The notes beneath the pieces were generated by a model. It did no database searches, was not told the origin of the DNA, and was given only the letters and a program-made list of their open reading frames with translations. Position numbers and translations under genes: made by a program. Shown here piece by piece: positions 41,094 to 51,400 of a stretch of DNA of 64,000 nt; within the stretch, counting starts at the first letter, position 1; each line of letters begins with the position of its first letter. Origin of the DNA: Synechococcus sp. MU1617 (GTDB lineage Bacteria > Cyanobacteriota > Cyanobacteriia > PCC-6307 > Cyanobiaceae); assembly GCF_020514235.1 (NCBI RefSeq), contig NZ_VTLB01000001.1, positions 248,001 through 312,000 on the forward strand, written 5' to 3'.

Positions 41094-43142
41094 TTAGGCG
41101 GCAGGGGGAACGGTGTAACTGGCGCAACGTTGCTGATCCAGATGGCCGATGTGTTTTCTCTCGGTGTAATAGAGCTCCTGGTAGCGCAGTGCATCCCGGT
41201 TGAGGTCGTCGAAAAGGGCCTGTATCCGCACCTCCATATCCACGGAGGCCTGATCTGACGAAGCCTCCTGATCAATCAGTACAGCGATGCAGGATTCCAG
41301 GGTTTGCAGACGCTGGCCGCCCCAGGCCTCCAACAAGTGCCTGCAGCGCTTCAAGCTTTTCTGCCGCTCCAGCAGGGCAGCAATGCCCCGCAGCTGCTCC
41401 AGCGGCTCCGCCAGGGCGACACGCTGCAATTCACCAGGCTCCAGCAGAGGCGTCAAGCGGGACACCAGCGCACTGCTCTCCAGCAGGAGTTGATCGGTGA
41501 GCAAGCGGGGCAGATCGATGAGATCCAGACCCTCGCCGTCGTCGTCGCATCGGCTAATCGACTCCAAGCGCCCCTCACCCAGGTTGGTCTCCTCCAAATC
41601 CGTAATGGCCGCCCAGAGATGGCGGTGATGGGGGATGGCGAAATCCTCCAGTTCGCGTTTGCGCAGCTCCTGGCGAATCGTGGCCCGATGCCGAGGGCAG
41701 TGCAGATACAGCCGCAGCAGATCGGCCTCACAGCGCTCCCGCTGCCCGGATTCACCAGGCTGCTCGTGACGGCTGGAGCGCCCATGCCAACGCTGGCCCT
41801 TCACCTGCTGGCGCAGGTCGTCCTCGAGCTGAAGCGCTAGCCGACCTTGGCCACCACTGAGGCGTTCCGCCACCCGCTGCAGGTAATGGGTGCGCACGGC
41901 GGACTGGGGCAGTTTGCCCAGCAGCCCCACCAGGGCCGTGACCGCCTGTTGGAACTGGTCGGCCCTGGTGAGATCGCGCTCCTCCAGCACCTGCTCGATC
42001 TGCCAATCCAGCCAGAGGGGGGCCTGATCCAGCAGAGCGCGGTAATCGCCGGCACCGTTCTGTTTGAGGAACTCATCGGGATCCTTCCCGGACGGCAGGT
42101 GCAGAACCCGCAGCTCCAGCTGGCCCTGCATCGCCAGCTGCTCCACCTCGCCGATGGCCCGATTGGCCGCACGAACACCGGCCCCGTCGGCGTCGAAATT
42201 CAGAACGATCCGCTTGCTGTCGCTGACGCGGCACAACTGGGTGATCTGCTGACTGCTCAGGGCCGTGCCGAGGGAGGCCACAGCGTTGGTAATGCCGGCG
42301 GCATGGAGGGCGATCACATCGAAATAACCCTCCACCACGACGGCCCTGTCGTCCTTGCGGATGGCATTGGAGGCCTTATCGAGGCCGAACAGATGCTTCC
42401 CCTTCTCGAACACTTCGGTCTCGGGGGAGTTGAGGTATTTCGGTTCGCTGCCATCAAGGCTGCGTCCCCCGAAACCGATCACCCGACCCTGACGGTCATG
42501 GATCGGCACGATCACCCGATGGCGGAAGCGGTCATAAAACCCGTTGCCGCCCTTGCGGGGAACCACCAGCCCTGCAGCCTCGAGAAGCTCCGGCGCCAGC
42601 CCCTCCACCTGTTGAAGATGCTTCAGCAGACCATCCCACTGATCCGGCGCATAGCCAAGCTGGAAGGTCTCCTGGGTGGCAGGGCTCAGCCCTCTGGCCT
42701 CACTGAGGTATTTGAGGGCCTCTGCGCCCGTGGGTGCCATCAACTGGCTGCGAAACCAACCGGCAGCCAGGGCAAGGGCCCGTTGCAGCTTGTCCCTGCG
42801 GGACAACTGTTGCCGCAACCGCTCCTGCTGCGGACCATCGACCGTCTCGATCGGCAGCTGATATCGCCGCGCCAGATCCAGCACCACATCGCTGAAACTC
42901 TGGCGCTGGAACTCCATCAGGAACTTGATGGAGTTGCCGCCCGCACCACAGGAGAAGCAGTAGTAGAACTGCTTGGCGGGCGACACCGTCATCGACGGTT
43001 TGCTGTCGTCATGGAACGGACAGATCCCGACGAATTCCCGTCCCTTCTTCTTGAGCACCACGTGCTCGCCCACCACATCAACGATGTCGGCCCGTTCCTT
43101 CACGGCCTCGATCGTTCTGGGGTGCAGGCGGGCGTTCACCAT
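41094..43142 (-). CDS. dnaG: DNA primase
   Basis: Synthesises RNA primers for lagging-strand replication. The N-terminal CHC2 zinc finger is visible (GICPFHDDSKPS, YYCFSCGAGGNSIKFL). The catalytic core and Toprim domain follow with the acidic motifs AVVVEGYFDVIAL and NFDADGAG. The C-terminal 230 residues are the poorly conserved helicase-binding region. The length is 682 residues. Start ATG at 43142 gives the standard MVNARLHPRTIEAVKERADI beginning. Divergent from the EamA transporter gene. Confidence 0.97.
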   Translation of the reverse strand: MVNARLHPRTIEAVKERADIVDVVGEHVVLKKKGREFVGICPFHDDSKPSMTVSPAKQFYYCFSCGAGGNSIKFLMEFQRQSFSDVVLDLARRYQLPIETVDGPQQERLRQQLSRRDKLQRALALAAGWFRSQLMAPTGAEALKYLSEARGLSPATQETFQLGYAPDQWDGLLKHLQQVEGLAPELLEAAGLVVPRKGGNGFYDRFRHRVIVPIHDRQGRVIGFGGRSLDGSEPKYLNSPETEVFEKGKHLFGLDKASNAIRKDDRAVVVEGYFDVIALHAAGITNAVASLGTALSSQQITQLCRVSDSKRIVLNFDADGAGVRAANRAIGEVEQLAMQGQLELRVLHLPSGKDPDEFLKQNGAGDYRALLDQAPLWLDWQIEQVLEERDLTRADQFQQAVTALVGLLGKLPQSAVRTHYLQRVAERLSGGQGRLALQLEDDLRQQVKGQRWHGRSSRHEQPGESGQRERCEADLLRLYLHCPRHRATIRQELRKRELEDFAIPHHRHLWAAITDLEETNLGEGRLESISRCDDDGEGLDLIDLPRLLTDQLLLESSALVSRLTPLLEPGELQRVALAEPLEQLRGIAALLERQKSLKRCRHLLEAWGGQRLQTLESCIAVLIDQEASSDQASVDMEVRIQALFDDLNRDALRYQELYYTERKHIGHLDQQRCASYTVPPAA

Positions 43143-43195
43143 CGGTCCATTCTGCGAAGTCGCAGGGTTCCGTGCACCCCGTCATCAGAACAGCC

Positions 43196-44086
43196 ATGGC
43201 CGAACCGCAGAACCCACAACCCTGGTGGAACCGGGAATCGTTGCGGGGCAGCCGTGCCCTGATCCTCAGCTCCCTGGCCTTCAGCCTGATGACGGTCTGC
43301 GTCAAGCAACTGAACAGTCGGCTTCCGGTGGCGGAAATCGTGCTCTGCCGGGCCCTGATCAGCATCGTTCTGACGGCTGTGGGGCTGCGTCTGGCTGGGG
43401 TCTCCCCCTGGGGCAATCGACGGGGGCTCTTGGTGGCACGGGGAGTGCTGGGCAGCTTGGCCCTGCTGTGCTTCTTCGAAGCAATTGACCAGCTACCGCT
43501 CGCTTCAGCGACGGTGCTCCAGTACACCTACCCCACCTTTACGGCCGTGGCAGCGCTGTTGCTGCTCGGCGAGCCCCTGCGCCGACGCATCAGTGCAGCG
43601 GTTCTGCTGGGCTGGATCGGCATCACCCTGGTGGTGCAACCGCAGTGGCTCACGGGAACAACGCAACCTGCACAACTGATCCCTGCCCTGATCGGCATTG
43701 GAGGCGCTCTGATGACTGCCCTGGCCTACGTCAGTGTGCGGCGGCTGTCTCAAACCGAGCACCCGTTAGTGATCATCCTCTATTTCCCGATGATCTCGGT
43801 GCCCCTGACCCTGCCCTGGGTTCTTCACCAAGGAGTCTGGCCCCAGGGCATCGAATGGTTTTGGCTCCTGGGGGTCGGGGTGATGACCCAGCTGGGCCAG
43901 ATCTGGGTGACCGAGGGACTGCGCTGTCTGCCCGCGGCGCGAGCCACATCGATTAACTACGTGCAGGTGGTCTTTGCCGCTGGCTGGGGCTGGCTTTGGT
44001 TTGCCGAGTCGATCAATTCTTGGCAGGTGGGTGGCGGGATGCTGGTGCTGGCCGCCACCCTGATCAGCCTGTCGGCACGACGTTAG
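43196..44086 (+). CDS. EamA/DMT family transporter
   Basis: Ten-helix drug/metabolite transporter made of two EamA repeats: the first from SLAFSLMTVCVKQLNSRL to GWIGITLVVQPQWLTG, the second from LIGIGGALMTALAYVSVRRL to GGGMLVLAATLISL. The first repeat contains the characteristic ATVLQYTYPTFTAVAALLLLGEPL. Exported substrate unknown. The ATG at 43196 (MAEPQNPQPWWN) is preferred over a GTG at 43172 very close to the divergent dnaG start. 296 residues. Confidence 0.85.
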   Translation: MAEPQNPQPWWNRESLRGSRALILSSLAFSLMTVCVKQLNSRLPVAEIVLCRALISIVLTAVGLRLAGVSPWGNRRGLLVARGVLGSLALLCFFEAIDQLPLASATVLQYTYPTFTAVAALLLLGEPLRRRISAAVLLGWIGITLVVQPQWLTGTTQPAQLIPALIGIGGALMTALAYVSVRRLSQTEHPLVIILYFPMISVPLTLPWVLHQGVWPQGIEWFWLLGVGVMTQLGQIWVTEGLRCLPAARATSINYVQVVFAAGWGWLWFAESINSWQVGGGMLVLAATLISLSARR

Positions 44087-44089
44087 AGC

Positions 44090-44551
44090 TCAGGCTTTCT
44101 CCAACCCCAAGGGGTAGGTCAGCCAAGCCTGACGGTCGTCGGATCCACCCTTGGGCCTGGCCAGGCGCCAACTCTGACCACGGGAGCCCCGCTGCAGAAA
44201 CAGCTCAAACGGGCTATCCACCTGCACACGATCTCCGGGCAGTTGCCAATCAAAGCGGCCTGAAATCCTCAGGCCCTGCTCATCACCCAGGGCAAAGCTT
44301 TCCTGGTCCTCCACCCGCACACGGCTCACGCTGGGGGCAATGGGCATCGGGGTGAGATCGAGGGAGCTGGCAATGGCCGACTGGGTGAGCTGAATCTGCA
44401 GGGCGAGCGCTTCATTCAAAAGAGCGCGTGGCGGCTGAGATCCATTACATGCCGTCAACGAAACCACGATCGATAGAACGCACAGCGCCTGAAGCAAGCG
44501 GCGAACAAGGCGCTTGAAAGCAGAGACAGGCAATGACAGCTGCGGCAACAT
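44090..44551 (-). CDS. Predicted lipoprotein
   Basis: A 153-residue protein with a basic N-terminus, a hydrophobic stretch ([17 protein letters not shown]) and a lipobox ending in Leu-Thr-Ala-Cys, so it should be lipid-anchored. The mature part has no domain I recognise; it is rich in beta-strand ([37 protein letters not shown]). The ATG at 44551 gives a proper signal peptide; a longer frame to 44623 runs into ruvA. It diverges from ruvA and converges with the transporter gene, three bases away. Confidence 0.75.
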   Translation of the reverse strand: MLPQLSLPVSAFKRLVRRLLQALCVLSIVVSLTACNGSQPPRALLNEALALQIQLTQSAIASSLDLTPMPIAPSVSRVRVEDQESFALGDEQGLRISGRFDWQLPGDRVQVDSPFELFLQRGSRGQSWRLARPKGGSDDRQAWLTYPLGLEKA

Positions 44552-44573
44552 GACGCGGTTGAAACCTCTCCCC

Positions 44574-45218
44574 ATGATCGGCTGGCTGCAGGGACGACCT
44601 ATGGAGTGCTGGACCCAAGGCAACCGTAGCGGCGTTCTGCTGCTCTGCGGTGGTGTCGGTTATGAAGTGCACCTGACTGAGCGGCATCAGCACAACCTTC
44701 CGGCTGATGGCGATTTGAACCTATGGATTCATCAAGTGCAGCGGGAGGACGGCAGCAGCCTCTACGGCTTTCCCCTGCGCCAGGAGCGGGATTTGTTCCG
44801 GCTGTTGATCAGCGTCAGCGGTGTGGGCCCCCAGGCGGGTCTGGCACTTATGCAGGAATGCAAGCCCCAGGAGCTGGTGGAAGCGATCAGCAGCGGCGAT
44901 CTGCGTCGCCTCTGCAAGGCGCAGGGCATCGGCAAACGCACCGCTGAGCGCCTGGCGGTGGAACTCAGGGCCTCGATTGCGGCTTTCGCGGGCGTGGATC
45001 CAGCCCCATCGCTGGCGGAAGGCGTCAGCTCGGAGCAGATGCCGGCAAGCGGTGCCGACGTCGAAGCCACCCTCTCAATGCTGGGTTACGACGATCTGGA
45101 AATTCGTCGGGCCATCCGTGCCATCGCGGAGGGGGCAGATGGCGAACCACCTGCTGGAGACGACCAGGACGCCTGGCTGCGGGTCTGCCTGCAATGGCTG
45201 AGCCGCGAATCGGCCTGA
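44574..45218 (+). CDS. ruvA: Holliday junction branch migration protein RuvA
   Basis: RuvA tetramers bind four-way junctions and load the RuvB motor. The OB-fold domain begins [20 protein letters not shown], two helix-hairpin-helix motifs are visible ([15 protein letters not shown] and [16 protein letters not shown]), and the C-terminal RuvB-binding domain follows a flexible linker ([20 protein letters not shown]). The family-typical start MIGWLQG at 44574 is chosen over an upstream in-frame ATG at 44514. 214 residues. Confidence 0.95.
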   Translation: MIGWLQGRPMECWTQGNRSGVLLLCGGVGYEVHLTERHQHNLPADGDLNLWIHQVQREDGSSLYGFPLRQERDLFRLLISVSGVGPQAGLALMQECKPQELVEAISSGDLRRLCKAQGIGKRTAERLAVELRASIAAFAGVDPAPSLAEGVSSEQMPASGADVEATLSMLGYDDLEIRRAIRAIAEGADGEPPAGDDQDAWLRVCLQWLSRESA

Positions 45219-45274
45219 GCCGTCCCACGCGAAGGTAAGCTGGTTGTTTGCACTGACAGGGCCGCCCCCCGCGC

Positions 45275-45544
45275 ATGTCGCTTGATACCACCGAGAAGCA
45301 GCAGCTGATCAACACCCACCAGACCCACGGCACCGATACCGGTTCGGCCGAGGTCCAGGTGGCCATGCTGAGTGAGCGGATCAACCGTCTCAGCAGCCAC
45401 CTGCAGAACAACATCCATGACTTCTCCTCACGCCAGGGGCTGCTCAAGATGATTGGCCGCCGCAAGCGCCTGCTGAGCTACATGCGGAGCAAGAGCGAGC
45501 AACGCTACGCCGATACGATCGCCAAACTGGGCATCCGCGGCTGA
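45275..45544 (+). CDS. rpsO: 30S ribosomal protein S15
   Basis: Binds 16S rRNA helices 20-22 in the central domain. The sequence [20 protein letters not shown] is followed by the diagnostic [23 protein letters not shown], and it ends [20 protein letters not shown]. Its 89 residues are exactly the usual length. It starts 56 bases after ruvA on the same strand and is followed 12 bases later by the PAM68 gene. Confidence 0.98.
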   Translation: MSLDTTEKQQLINTHQTHGTDTGSAEVQVAMLSERINRLSSHLQNNIHDFSSRQGLLKMIGRRKRLLSYMRSKSEQRYADTIAKLGIRG

Positions 45545-45556
45545 TCAACCTGCCCC

Positions 45557-45970
45557 ATGCCTGAGCAACGCAATGCCCTCCCCTTTGAGCCGAAAGGGTC
45601 TGGGAAGGTGAGTAAGCCTGCTTCAGGGATGCCTCGGCAGGAAGCCATTCCTCGCTACGTGGCCGATCGGATGGCCCGTCGCGTTGCTGTGTTTGCTGGA
45701 CTCCCGTCCCTCGCTGGGATGGGAGTTTTTGTTGGCAGCTATTTCGTGGTCACCCGTGGCATTGCCGATATCGCTCCTGGACTAACGCTGACGGGCTCCG
45801 GCCTGTTTTTCCTCTTGGGCCTGGTGGGCCTCAGCGTTGGCGTGTTGACCGCCAGCTGGGATCCCGAACCGGGTTCTCTGCTCGGCTTCGAGAACTTCAA
45901 GCCAAACGTTCAACGGATGAAGGAGTCGATCCGGGCCCAGAAGCAGCAGCAAAAGCAAGAAAAGTCCTGA
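45557..45970 (+). CDS. PAM68-family photosystem II assembly protein (DUF3464)
   Basis: Two-helix thylakoid membrane protein of the PAM68/CGLD11 family, which helps chlorophyll loading of CP47 and PSII assembly in cyanobacteria and plants. After a soluble N-terminus (PFEPKGSGKVSKPASG, IPRYVADRMARRVAVFAG) there are two hydrophobic segments (LAGMGVFVGSYFVVTRG and LTGSGLFFLLGLVGLSVGVL) and the conserved SWDPEPGSLLGFENFKPN. The tail is Gln/Lys-rich. 137 residues. Co-directional with rpsO. Confidence 0.9.
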   Translation: MPEQRNALPFEPKGSGKVSKPASGMPRQEAIPRYVADRMARRVAVFAGLPSLAGMGVFVGSYFVVTRGIADIAPGLTLTGSGLFFLLGLVGLSVGVLTASWDPEPGSLLGFENFKPNVQRMKESIRAQKQQQKQEKS

Positions 45971-46013
45971 TCAAATTTTGTTGATCAGAACCTCCTGATC
46001 AGGCGATCAGGAG
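45967..46013. terminator. Two adjacent palindromes between convergent genes
   Basis: CTGATCAA / TTGATCAG (45967-45974 and 45981-45988, six-base loop) begins at the PAM68 stop codon. CTCCTGATC / GATCAGGAG (45992-46000 and 46005-46013, four-base loop) overlaps the dnaE stop. Both stems are perfect but no long T-run follows, so bidirectional termination or transcript-end protection is likely rather than proven. Both stems contain the core CTGATC. Confidence 0.5.
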
Positions 46014-49000
46014 AGCACCAAACGGTCGCTGCTACGGGCCTCAAACGATTGGGTGCGCAGCGACGCGATTGCTGCATCAACGTCTTTTACGCAGAACTGG
46101 GAGCCAAGTCGCACATAGCGAACGCTGTCGCCGTGGCACACTTCGGCGACAACAGGCACCTTCACGCCCAGCTCATCCCGCTCGGGGCGATGTTGGTTCA
46201 GGCATTCCCTCAGCTTGTGCTGAATGGCGATGTCGCTGGCCTGATCAGAGGGAAGCTGAACCAGCAGCAGATTGAGCTCATCAACGGCGCGGCAGTCGTC
46301 AATGATCAGCTGAACGCGCTCGTCACGCCGATCAACGCCAGCCCAGACCAAGAGGCGTGCTTCAGCCATGAGATGGTCCGCGAGGCGGGCGTAGCTCTTG
46401 GGGAACACCACGGCTTCGCAACTTCCGGTGAGATCCTCGAGCTGCAGGATCGCCATGCGATCGCCCTTACGGGTGGTGACTTGGCGCATTTCAGCCACCA
46501 TCGCAATGGCACTCACCTTGGCTTTGTCTGGCTGCTCTTCCAGGGAGCCCAGGCCAATGGGCGCCAGCAACTTCGACGAGGGCGTGAGCTGTTTAAGCGG
46601 GTGATCTGACAGGTAGAAGCCCACCAGATCTTTTTCGAGACGAAGCTTTTCGGTTGGGGGATAGTCCGGCACCGGTGAAGCCTTGGGTGCATGGCTGAGA
46701 TCCGCTGGCCCATCGGTATCGGCGACAGGAGCCATCAGATCAAAGAGATTGCCCTGGCCGCTGTCTCGGTCTTTGGCCCGTGATGAGGCCCAGTCGAGCA
46801 GAAGATCCAGATCAGCCATCAACTGAGCACGGTTGGCCTGCGGATCCATGGCATCCAGGGCACCGCAGTGAATCAACGACTCCAGACCACGGCGGTTGAG
46901 CACCGAAGACGGGATCCGGTCACACAGATCCGCCAGGGAACGGAAGGGTCCATCGCTATCGCGGGCGGCGATCAATCGACGGATCGCACCATCACCAAGG
47001 TTGCGAACGGCGGAGAGGCCAAACAGGATCCGATCGCCGTTGGGGGTGAAATCGATAAGCGAGGCATTCACATCCGGGGGCATCACCTCAATCCCCATTG
47101 CATTGCAATTGGAGATGTAGCGCTGCACCTTGTCGGCGGCTCCGGCATTCACCGTAAGCAGAGCCGCCATATAAGCGACCGGGTAGTGCGCTTTTAAATA
47201 AGCCGTCTGATACGTGACGGCGCCATAGGCCGTGGAATGGCTCTTGTTGAAGCAGTATTCAGCGAAGAGAACCATCTGATCGAACAGTTCGTCGGCGACC
47301 TTTTCATCAACGCCGCGCTCTCCAGCACCCTGGACGAAGATGCCGCGGTGCTTCTGCATCTCGGACACCTTTTTCTTGCCCATCGCTCGCCTAAGCAGGT
47401 CTGCCTGACCCAGGGAGTAACCAGCTAGATCCTGCGCGATGCGCATGATCTGTTCCTGATACACCATGATCCCGTAGGTCTCTGACAGGATCGGCTCCAA
47501 AATCGCGTGAGCGAAATCGATCGCCTCGCGGCCGTGCTTGCGGTTGATGAATTTAGGAATCAACCCGGCATCAAGGGGACCCGGCCTGTAGAGGGCAAGG
47601 ATCGAGGAGATGTCTTCCAGCGATGAAGGCTTGAGATCACGCACGATCTGCCGCATTCCGCTGGATTCCAACTGGAAGATCCCCTCAAGATCACCTCGCG
47701 CCAGAAGGGCAAAGGTCTCTTCATCCTGAGGCGGCAGTTTGTCGGGGTCGACACGGGTGCCGCTACTCACCTCCACCAACTCGAGGGTCTTTTCGATCAT
47801 CGTGAGGTTCTTCAACCCCAGGAAATCCATCTTCAACAGACCCATGGATTCCACGTCTTCCATGAAGTACTGCGTGATCACCTGACCGTCGTTGTTGCGC
47901 TGCAACGGAACCAGTTCATCGAGGGGGTCAGCGGCGATGACCACACCAGCCGCATGAACACCGAAGGTTTTGTTGGTGCCTTCAATCCGCATCGCCATAT
48001 CAACCCAACGCTTCACTGTTGGTTCCGCCTCGTACTTCTCGCGGAACTCGGGGTTGGGGGATTCCTCACCGATCATTGCCTTGAGCTTGGCGGGCTTGCC
48101 ACGAACCACTGGGATCAGCTTCGCCAGACGGTCGGCATCGCCGTAGGGAATATCGAGCACCCGGGCCACATCCTTCAAAACCGCCTTGGAGGTCATCCGG
48201 TTGAAGGTGATGATCTGCGCCACCTTGTCATCGCCATAGCGCTCGGTGACGTAGTCGATCACCTCACCACGACGCTCGATGCAGAAGTCGGTGTCGATAT
48301 CAGGCATCGACTTGCGTTCCGGATTGAGAAAGCGTTCAAACAGGAGACAGTTGGTGATCGGATCGATGTTGGTGATCCCAAGGCAATAAGCGACAAGCGA
48401 CCCTGCAGCGGAGCCACGGCCAGGGCCGACGGGAATGTTCTGTTCCCGGGCAAAACGGATGTAATCCCAGACCACTAGGAAGTAAGTGGGGAATCCCATC
48501 TGCTCCATGATCTTGAGCTCATGGGCCATGCGCTCGGCGTAGTCGTCGGGCAAGGGAGCGTCCGGGCTGAGCTCGAGCCGATCCCGCAATCCCTGCTCCG
48601 TCACCTCCCTCAGGTAGCTGACGGGGGTATGGCCCTCGGGAATCGGGAAGTGAGGCATTTGATAGCGCCCGAGGATGTCGTAGGGCTCCACCTTCTCGGC
48701 CACCTTGACGGTGTTGGCGATCGCTTCCTGAACCACCTCAGGCTCGAGGTGATCCCCGAAGAGAAGACCCATCTCCTCTTCGGTCTTGATGTATTCGGTA
48801 CCGGTGTAACGCAGCCGCTTCTCATCGGTGATCAGCTTGCCGGTGAGCACGCAGAGCAAGGCGTCGTGGGCTTCAACGTCCTGCTTGCTCAAGTAGTGGG
48901 CATCGTTGGTGGCAACGATCTGGATGCCGAGTTCCTTGGCAATTTTGACGATCTCAACGTTGACGATCCGATCCTCCGGGGAGCCGTGGTCCTGGATCTC

Positions 49001-49525
49001 GAGGTAGTAGTCGTCGCCGAAGACCTCCTGGTACCAAGCCGCCACCTTGCGAGCTACATCGGGGCGACCACGCAAAATCGCCTGGGCGATCTCGCCACCG
49101 AGGCACGCCGTCGCGATGATCAGGCCTTCGCTGTGTTGCTTCAGCAGCTCCTTGTCGATGCAGGCACGGGAGAAAATCCCGCGTCCACGCATCCCCCGCA
49201 GGTGACTGATGCTGGTGAGCTTCACCAGATTGCGGTAGCCGGTGGCGTTTTTCGCCAACACCACCAGGTGGTATCGCTTCTCCTTCTTGGGTTGCGGGTC
49301 GTCGATGGACCCATTGATCACATACATCTCATTGCCGATGATCGGCTTGAGATCTGTGCCCTGACAGAGCTTCAGCAGCTCAATCGCGCCGTACATCACG
49401 CCGTGATCGGTCAAGGCGATGGCTGGCATGCCCAGCTGCTTCGCCCGCTCCACCATGGCCGGCAACTGCGACGCACCATCCAGAAGGCTGTAGTCGCTGT
49501 GGTTGTGGAGAGGAACGAAAGCCAT
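46007..49525 (-). CDS. dnaE: DNA polymerase III alpha subunit
   Basis: Replicative polymerase. The N-terminal PHP domain starts [20 protein letters not shown]. The C-family polymerase core follows, with the catalytic Asp pair in [13 protein letters not shown] and the [22 protein letters not shown] motif, then tandem HhH, and an OB-fold near the end ([20 protein letters not shown]). The gene is one continuous frame of 1,172 codons: it is not split, and there is no DnaE intein of the kind known from many other cyanobacteria. Start ATG at 49525. Confidence 0.97.
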   Translation of the reverse strand: MAFVPLHNHSDYSLLDGASQLPAMVERAKQLGMPAIALTDHGVMYGAIELLKLCQGTDLKPIIGNEMYVINGSIDDPQPKKEKRYHLVVLAKNATGYRNLVKLTSISHLRGMRGRGIFSRACIDKELLKQHSEGLIIATACLGGEIAQAILRGRPDVARKVAAWYQEVFGDDYYLEIQDHGSPEDRIVNVEIVKIAKELGIQIVATNDAHYLSKQDVEAHDALLCVLTGKLITDEKRLRYTGTEYIKTEEEMGLLFGDHLEPEVVQEAIANTVKVAEKVEPYDILGRYQMPHFPIPEGHTPVSYLREVTEQGLRDRLELSPDAPLPDDYAERMAHELKIMEQMGFPTYFLVVWDYIRFAREQNIPVGPGRGSAAGSLVAYCLGITNIDPITNCLLFERFLNPERKSMPDIDTDFCIERRGEVIDYVTERYGDDKVAQIITFNRMTSKAVLKDVARVLDIPYGDADRLAKLIPVVRGKPAKLKAMIGEESPNPEFREKYEAEPTVKRWVDMAMRIEGTNKTFGVHAAGVVIAADPLDELVPLQRNNDGQVITQYFMEDVESMGLLKMDFLGLKNLTMIEKTLELVEVSSGTRVDPDKLPPQDEETFALLARGDLEGIFQLESSGMRQIVRDLKPSSLEDISSILALYRPGPLDAGLIPKFINRKHGREAIDFAHAILEPILSETYGIMVYQEQIMRIAQDLAGYSLGQADLLRRAMGKKKVSEMQKHRGIFVQGAGERGVDEKVADELFDQMVLFAEYCFNKSHSTAYGAVTYQTAYLKAHYPVAYMAALLTVNAGAADKVQRYISNCNAMGIEVMPPDVNASLIDFTPNGDRILFGLSAVRNLGDGAIRRLIAARDSDGPFRSLADLCDRIPSSVLNRRGLESLIHCGALDAMDPQANRAQLMADLDLLLDWASSRAKDRDSGQGNLFDLMAPVADTDGPADLSHAPKASPVPDYPPTEKLRLEKDLVGFYLSDHPLKQLTPSSKLLAPIGLGSLEEQPDKAKVSAIAMVAEMRQVTTRKGDRMAILQLEDLTGSCEAVVFPKSYARLADHLMAEARLLVWAGVDRRDERVQLIIDDCRAVDELNLLLVQLPSDQASDIAIQHKLRECLNQHRPERDELGVKVPVVAEVCHGDSVRYVRLGSQFCVKDVDAAIASLRTQSFEARSSDRLVLS

Positions 49526-49563
49526 GGGGTCAGCCTAGGACCCGACGCAAGATCCAGCGTTCA

Positions 49564-49579
49564 GGGGGTACACACCCCC
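49564..49579. other. GC hairpin between gatA and dnaE
   Basis: GGGGGT, four bases, ACCCCC, 16 bases past the gatA stop and 39 bases before the dnaE ATG on the same (minus) strand. No T-run follows, so it may be a weak terminator of gatA or part of the dnaE leader. Confidence 0.35.
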
Positions 49580-49594
49580 CACATGTGGCGCAGC

Positions 49595-51055
49595 TCAGGG
49601 GACCAGCGCGGCTTCCGGACGTGACGCAAACACCTGCGCAGCCTGCTCGTACTGGTGAGCCACCTGAAGAAGACGTGGTTCATCCAACACATTGCCGATC
49701 AGCTGCATCCCGATCGGCAGACCCGCCGCACTGAATCCACAGGGAACACTGATGGCCGGAAGTCCAGCCAGGTTGACCGGAATCGTCAGCAGGTCAGCCA
49801 AATACATCGCCAGAGGGTCATCGGCGTGAGCGCCAGCCTTGAAGGCCGTGGACGGTGCTGTTGGCGTCAGCAGGACATCCACACTCTGGAAGGCCGCATC
49901 AAAGTCTCGCCGGATCAGGGTGCGCACCTGCTGCGCTTTCTTGTAGTAGGCATCGACATACCCGGCAGAAAGGGCATAGGTGCCGATCAGGATTCGACGT
50001 TGCACCTCAGCGCCAAACCCTTCAGCACGGCTGAGCGCAGTCATCGAAGCAAGACTCTCGGCGTTTTCTGCGCGGAAGCCGTATTTGACCCCGTCATACC
50101 GCGCCAAATTGGCCGAGGCCTCCGATGGTGCAATCACGTAGTAGGTGGCGATGCCGTCGTTGAACCGGGGGCAGCTCACCTCCACCAGTTCAGCGCCAAG
50201 AGCCTCCAGTTGAGCAGCAGAGGCCTGCACCGACGCCTTCACCTCATCATCGAGGCCTTCGGCGTCGAAGCACTCCTTGATCACCCCCACCTTGAGGCCC
50301 TTAATGGGCTGGTTGAGGCCAGCGCTGAAGTCGGGAACCGACACATCAAGACAGGTGGAATCGCGAGGGTCGGGCCCGGCGATCACCTGAAGCAGTTCGG
50401 CCACATCAGCAACGCTGCCGGCGAAAGGACCCACCTGATCCAGGGAACTGGCGAAGGCCACCAGGCCCCAACGGCTGACCCGGCCGTAGGTGGGTTTGAG
50501 GCCCACCACGCCACAGAACGACGCCGGTTGGCGGATGGAGCCACCAGTGTCGGAACCAAGCGAAGCGAGGCAACTACCGGCGGCGACGGCCGCTGCACTG
50601 CCACCGGAGCTTCCACCCGGCACATGGGCGGTGTTCCAGGGATTCTGTGTGGCACCAAACGCAGACGTTTCGGTTGAGCCGCCCATGGCGAACTCATCCA
50701 GGTTTGTCTTGCCGACTAACACACCTCCGGCCTGCCAAAGCCGCTCGGTGACCGTGGATTCGTAGGGCGGCACAAACTGCTCGAGCATGCGGCTGGAGCA
50801 GGTGGTGCGAACACCTTTGGTGCAGAGGTTGTCCTTGATCGCCAGTGGCAATCCCGCCAAAGGGCCAAGCTTCTCGCCGGCGGCCCGGGCTTCATCGATA
50901 CGCGACGCCTCAGCACGTGCTTTCTCGGCCGTGACTTCAACAAAAGCGTTCAACGAAGGCTCAGAACTTTCGAGCCGCTTGAGGTGCTGATCAACGAGCT
51001 CGCGGGAGGAGACCTCGCCGCTCTGCAATTGCTGACGCCACGCGCTGATCGTCAT
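49595..51055 (-). CDS. gatA: Glutamyl-tRNA(Gln) amidotransferase subunit A
   Basis: Amidase subunit of GatCAB, which converts Glu-tRNA(Gln) to Gln-tRNA(Gln). The Ser-cisSer-Lys triad region is visible: [11 protein letters not shown] (Lys), [16 protein letters not shown] and [16 protein letters not shown]. The start [20 protein letters not shown] at 51055 gives 486 residues, the family length, and has AGGGA just upstream; the ATG at 51070 is close, and a longer frame to 51244 has no support. The gatB and gatC genes are elsewhere. Confidence 0.95.
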   Translation of the reverse strand: MTISAWRQQLQSGEVSSRELVDQHLKRLESSEPSLNAFVEVTAEKARAEASRIDEARAAGEKLGPLAGLPLAIKDNLCTKGVRTTCSSRMLEQFVPPYESTVTERLWQAGGVLVGKTNLDEFAMGGSTETSAFGATQNPWNTAHVPGGSSGGSAAAVAAGSCLASLGSDTGGSIRQPASFCGVVGLKPTYGRVSRWGLVAFASSLDQVGPFAGSVADVAELLQVIAGPDPRDSTCLDVSVPDFSAGLNQPIKGLKVGVIKECFDAEGLDDEVKASVQASAAQLEALGAELVEVSCPRFNDGIATYYVIAPSEASANLARYDGVKYGFRAENAESLASMTALSRAEGFGAEVQRRILIGTYALSAGYVDAYYKKAQQVRTLIRRDFDAAFQSVDVLLTPTAPSTAFKAGAHADDPLAMYLADLLTIPVNLAGLPAISVPCGFSAAGLPIGMQLIGNVLDEPRLLQVAHQYEQAAQVFASRPEAALVP

Positions 51056-51098
51056 GTCCCTGCGATCCATTGCAGGGAGGACGCTATCAGCCGCAGGA

Positions 51099-51344
51099 TC
51101 AGCCCTCAGCCGTGATGGTGAGGGGCTCAGAGCGCCGAGTCCGCAGCAGGGAGTGGCTGATCGACTGGGGTTGCTCTGACTTGACGTCGTCCAGGAAGGA
51201 ACTGAGCTCACTCTCAAGCCCCTTGCGGGTGATGAAGGGACCAAACCAATAGGTCACATCAGGGCCTGAGGTCTGAACACGAGCCCACCAAGCGAATCCA
51301 AAGCCATTGGCAAGGCTGCGCAGCGGCCGAATCAGGGGACTCAT
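51099..51344 (-). CDS. DUF1816 domain protein
   Basis: An 81-residue protein with the DUF1816 pattern: [20 protein letters not shown] then [19 protein letters not shown]. The family is cyanobacterial, sometimes fused to or near phycobilisome linker genes, and has no known activity. The start at 51344 ([14 protein letters not shown]) is chosen; an in-frame ATG at 51368 would add eight residues. It lies 43 bases upstream of gatA on the same strand. Confidence 0.8.
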   Translation of the reverse strand: MSPLIRPLRSLANGFGFAWWARVQTSGPDVTYWFGPFITRKGLESELSSFLDDVKSEQPQSISHSLLRTRRSEPLTITAEG

Positions 51345-51400
51345 GGGAGAAAAGGGACCTGGGGGCATTGTGCCCCGAGATCTTGGAATTCGTACTGTTT

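Noticed and set aside
41847-43262. A 471-codon plus-strand frame opposite dnaG
   Set aside because: Antisense to conserved primase domains; long antisense frames are common in GC-rich DNA.
48521-50677. Long plus-strand frames (367 and 340 codons) opposite dnaE and gatA
   Set aside because: Both are complement frames of conserved genes without family resemblance or ribosome sites.
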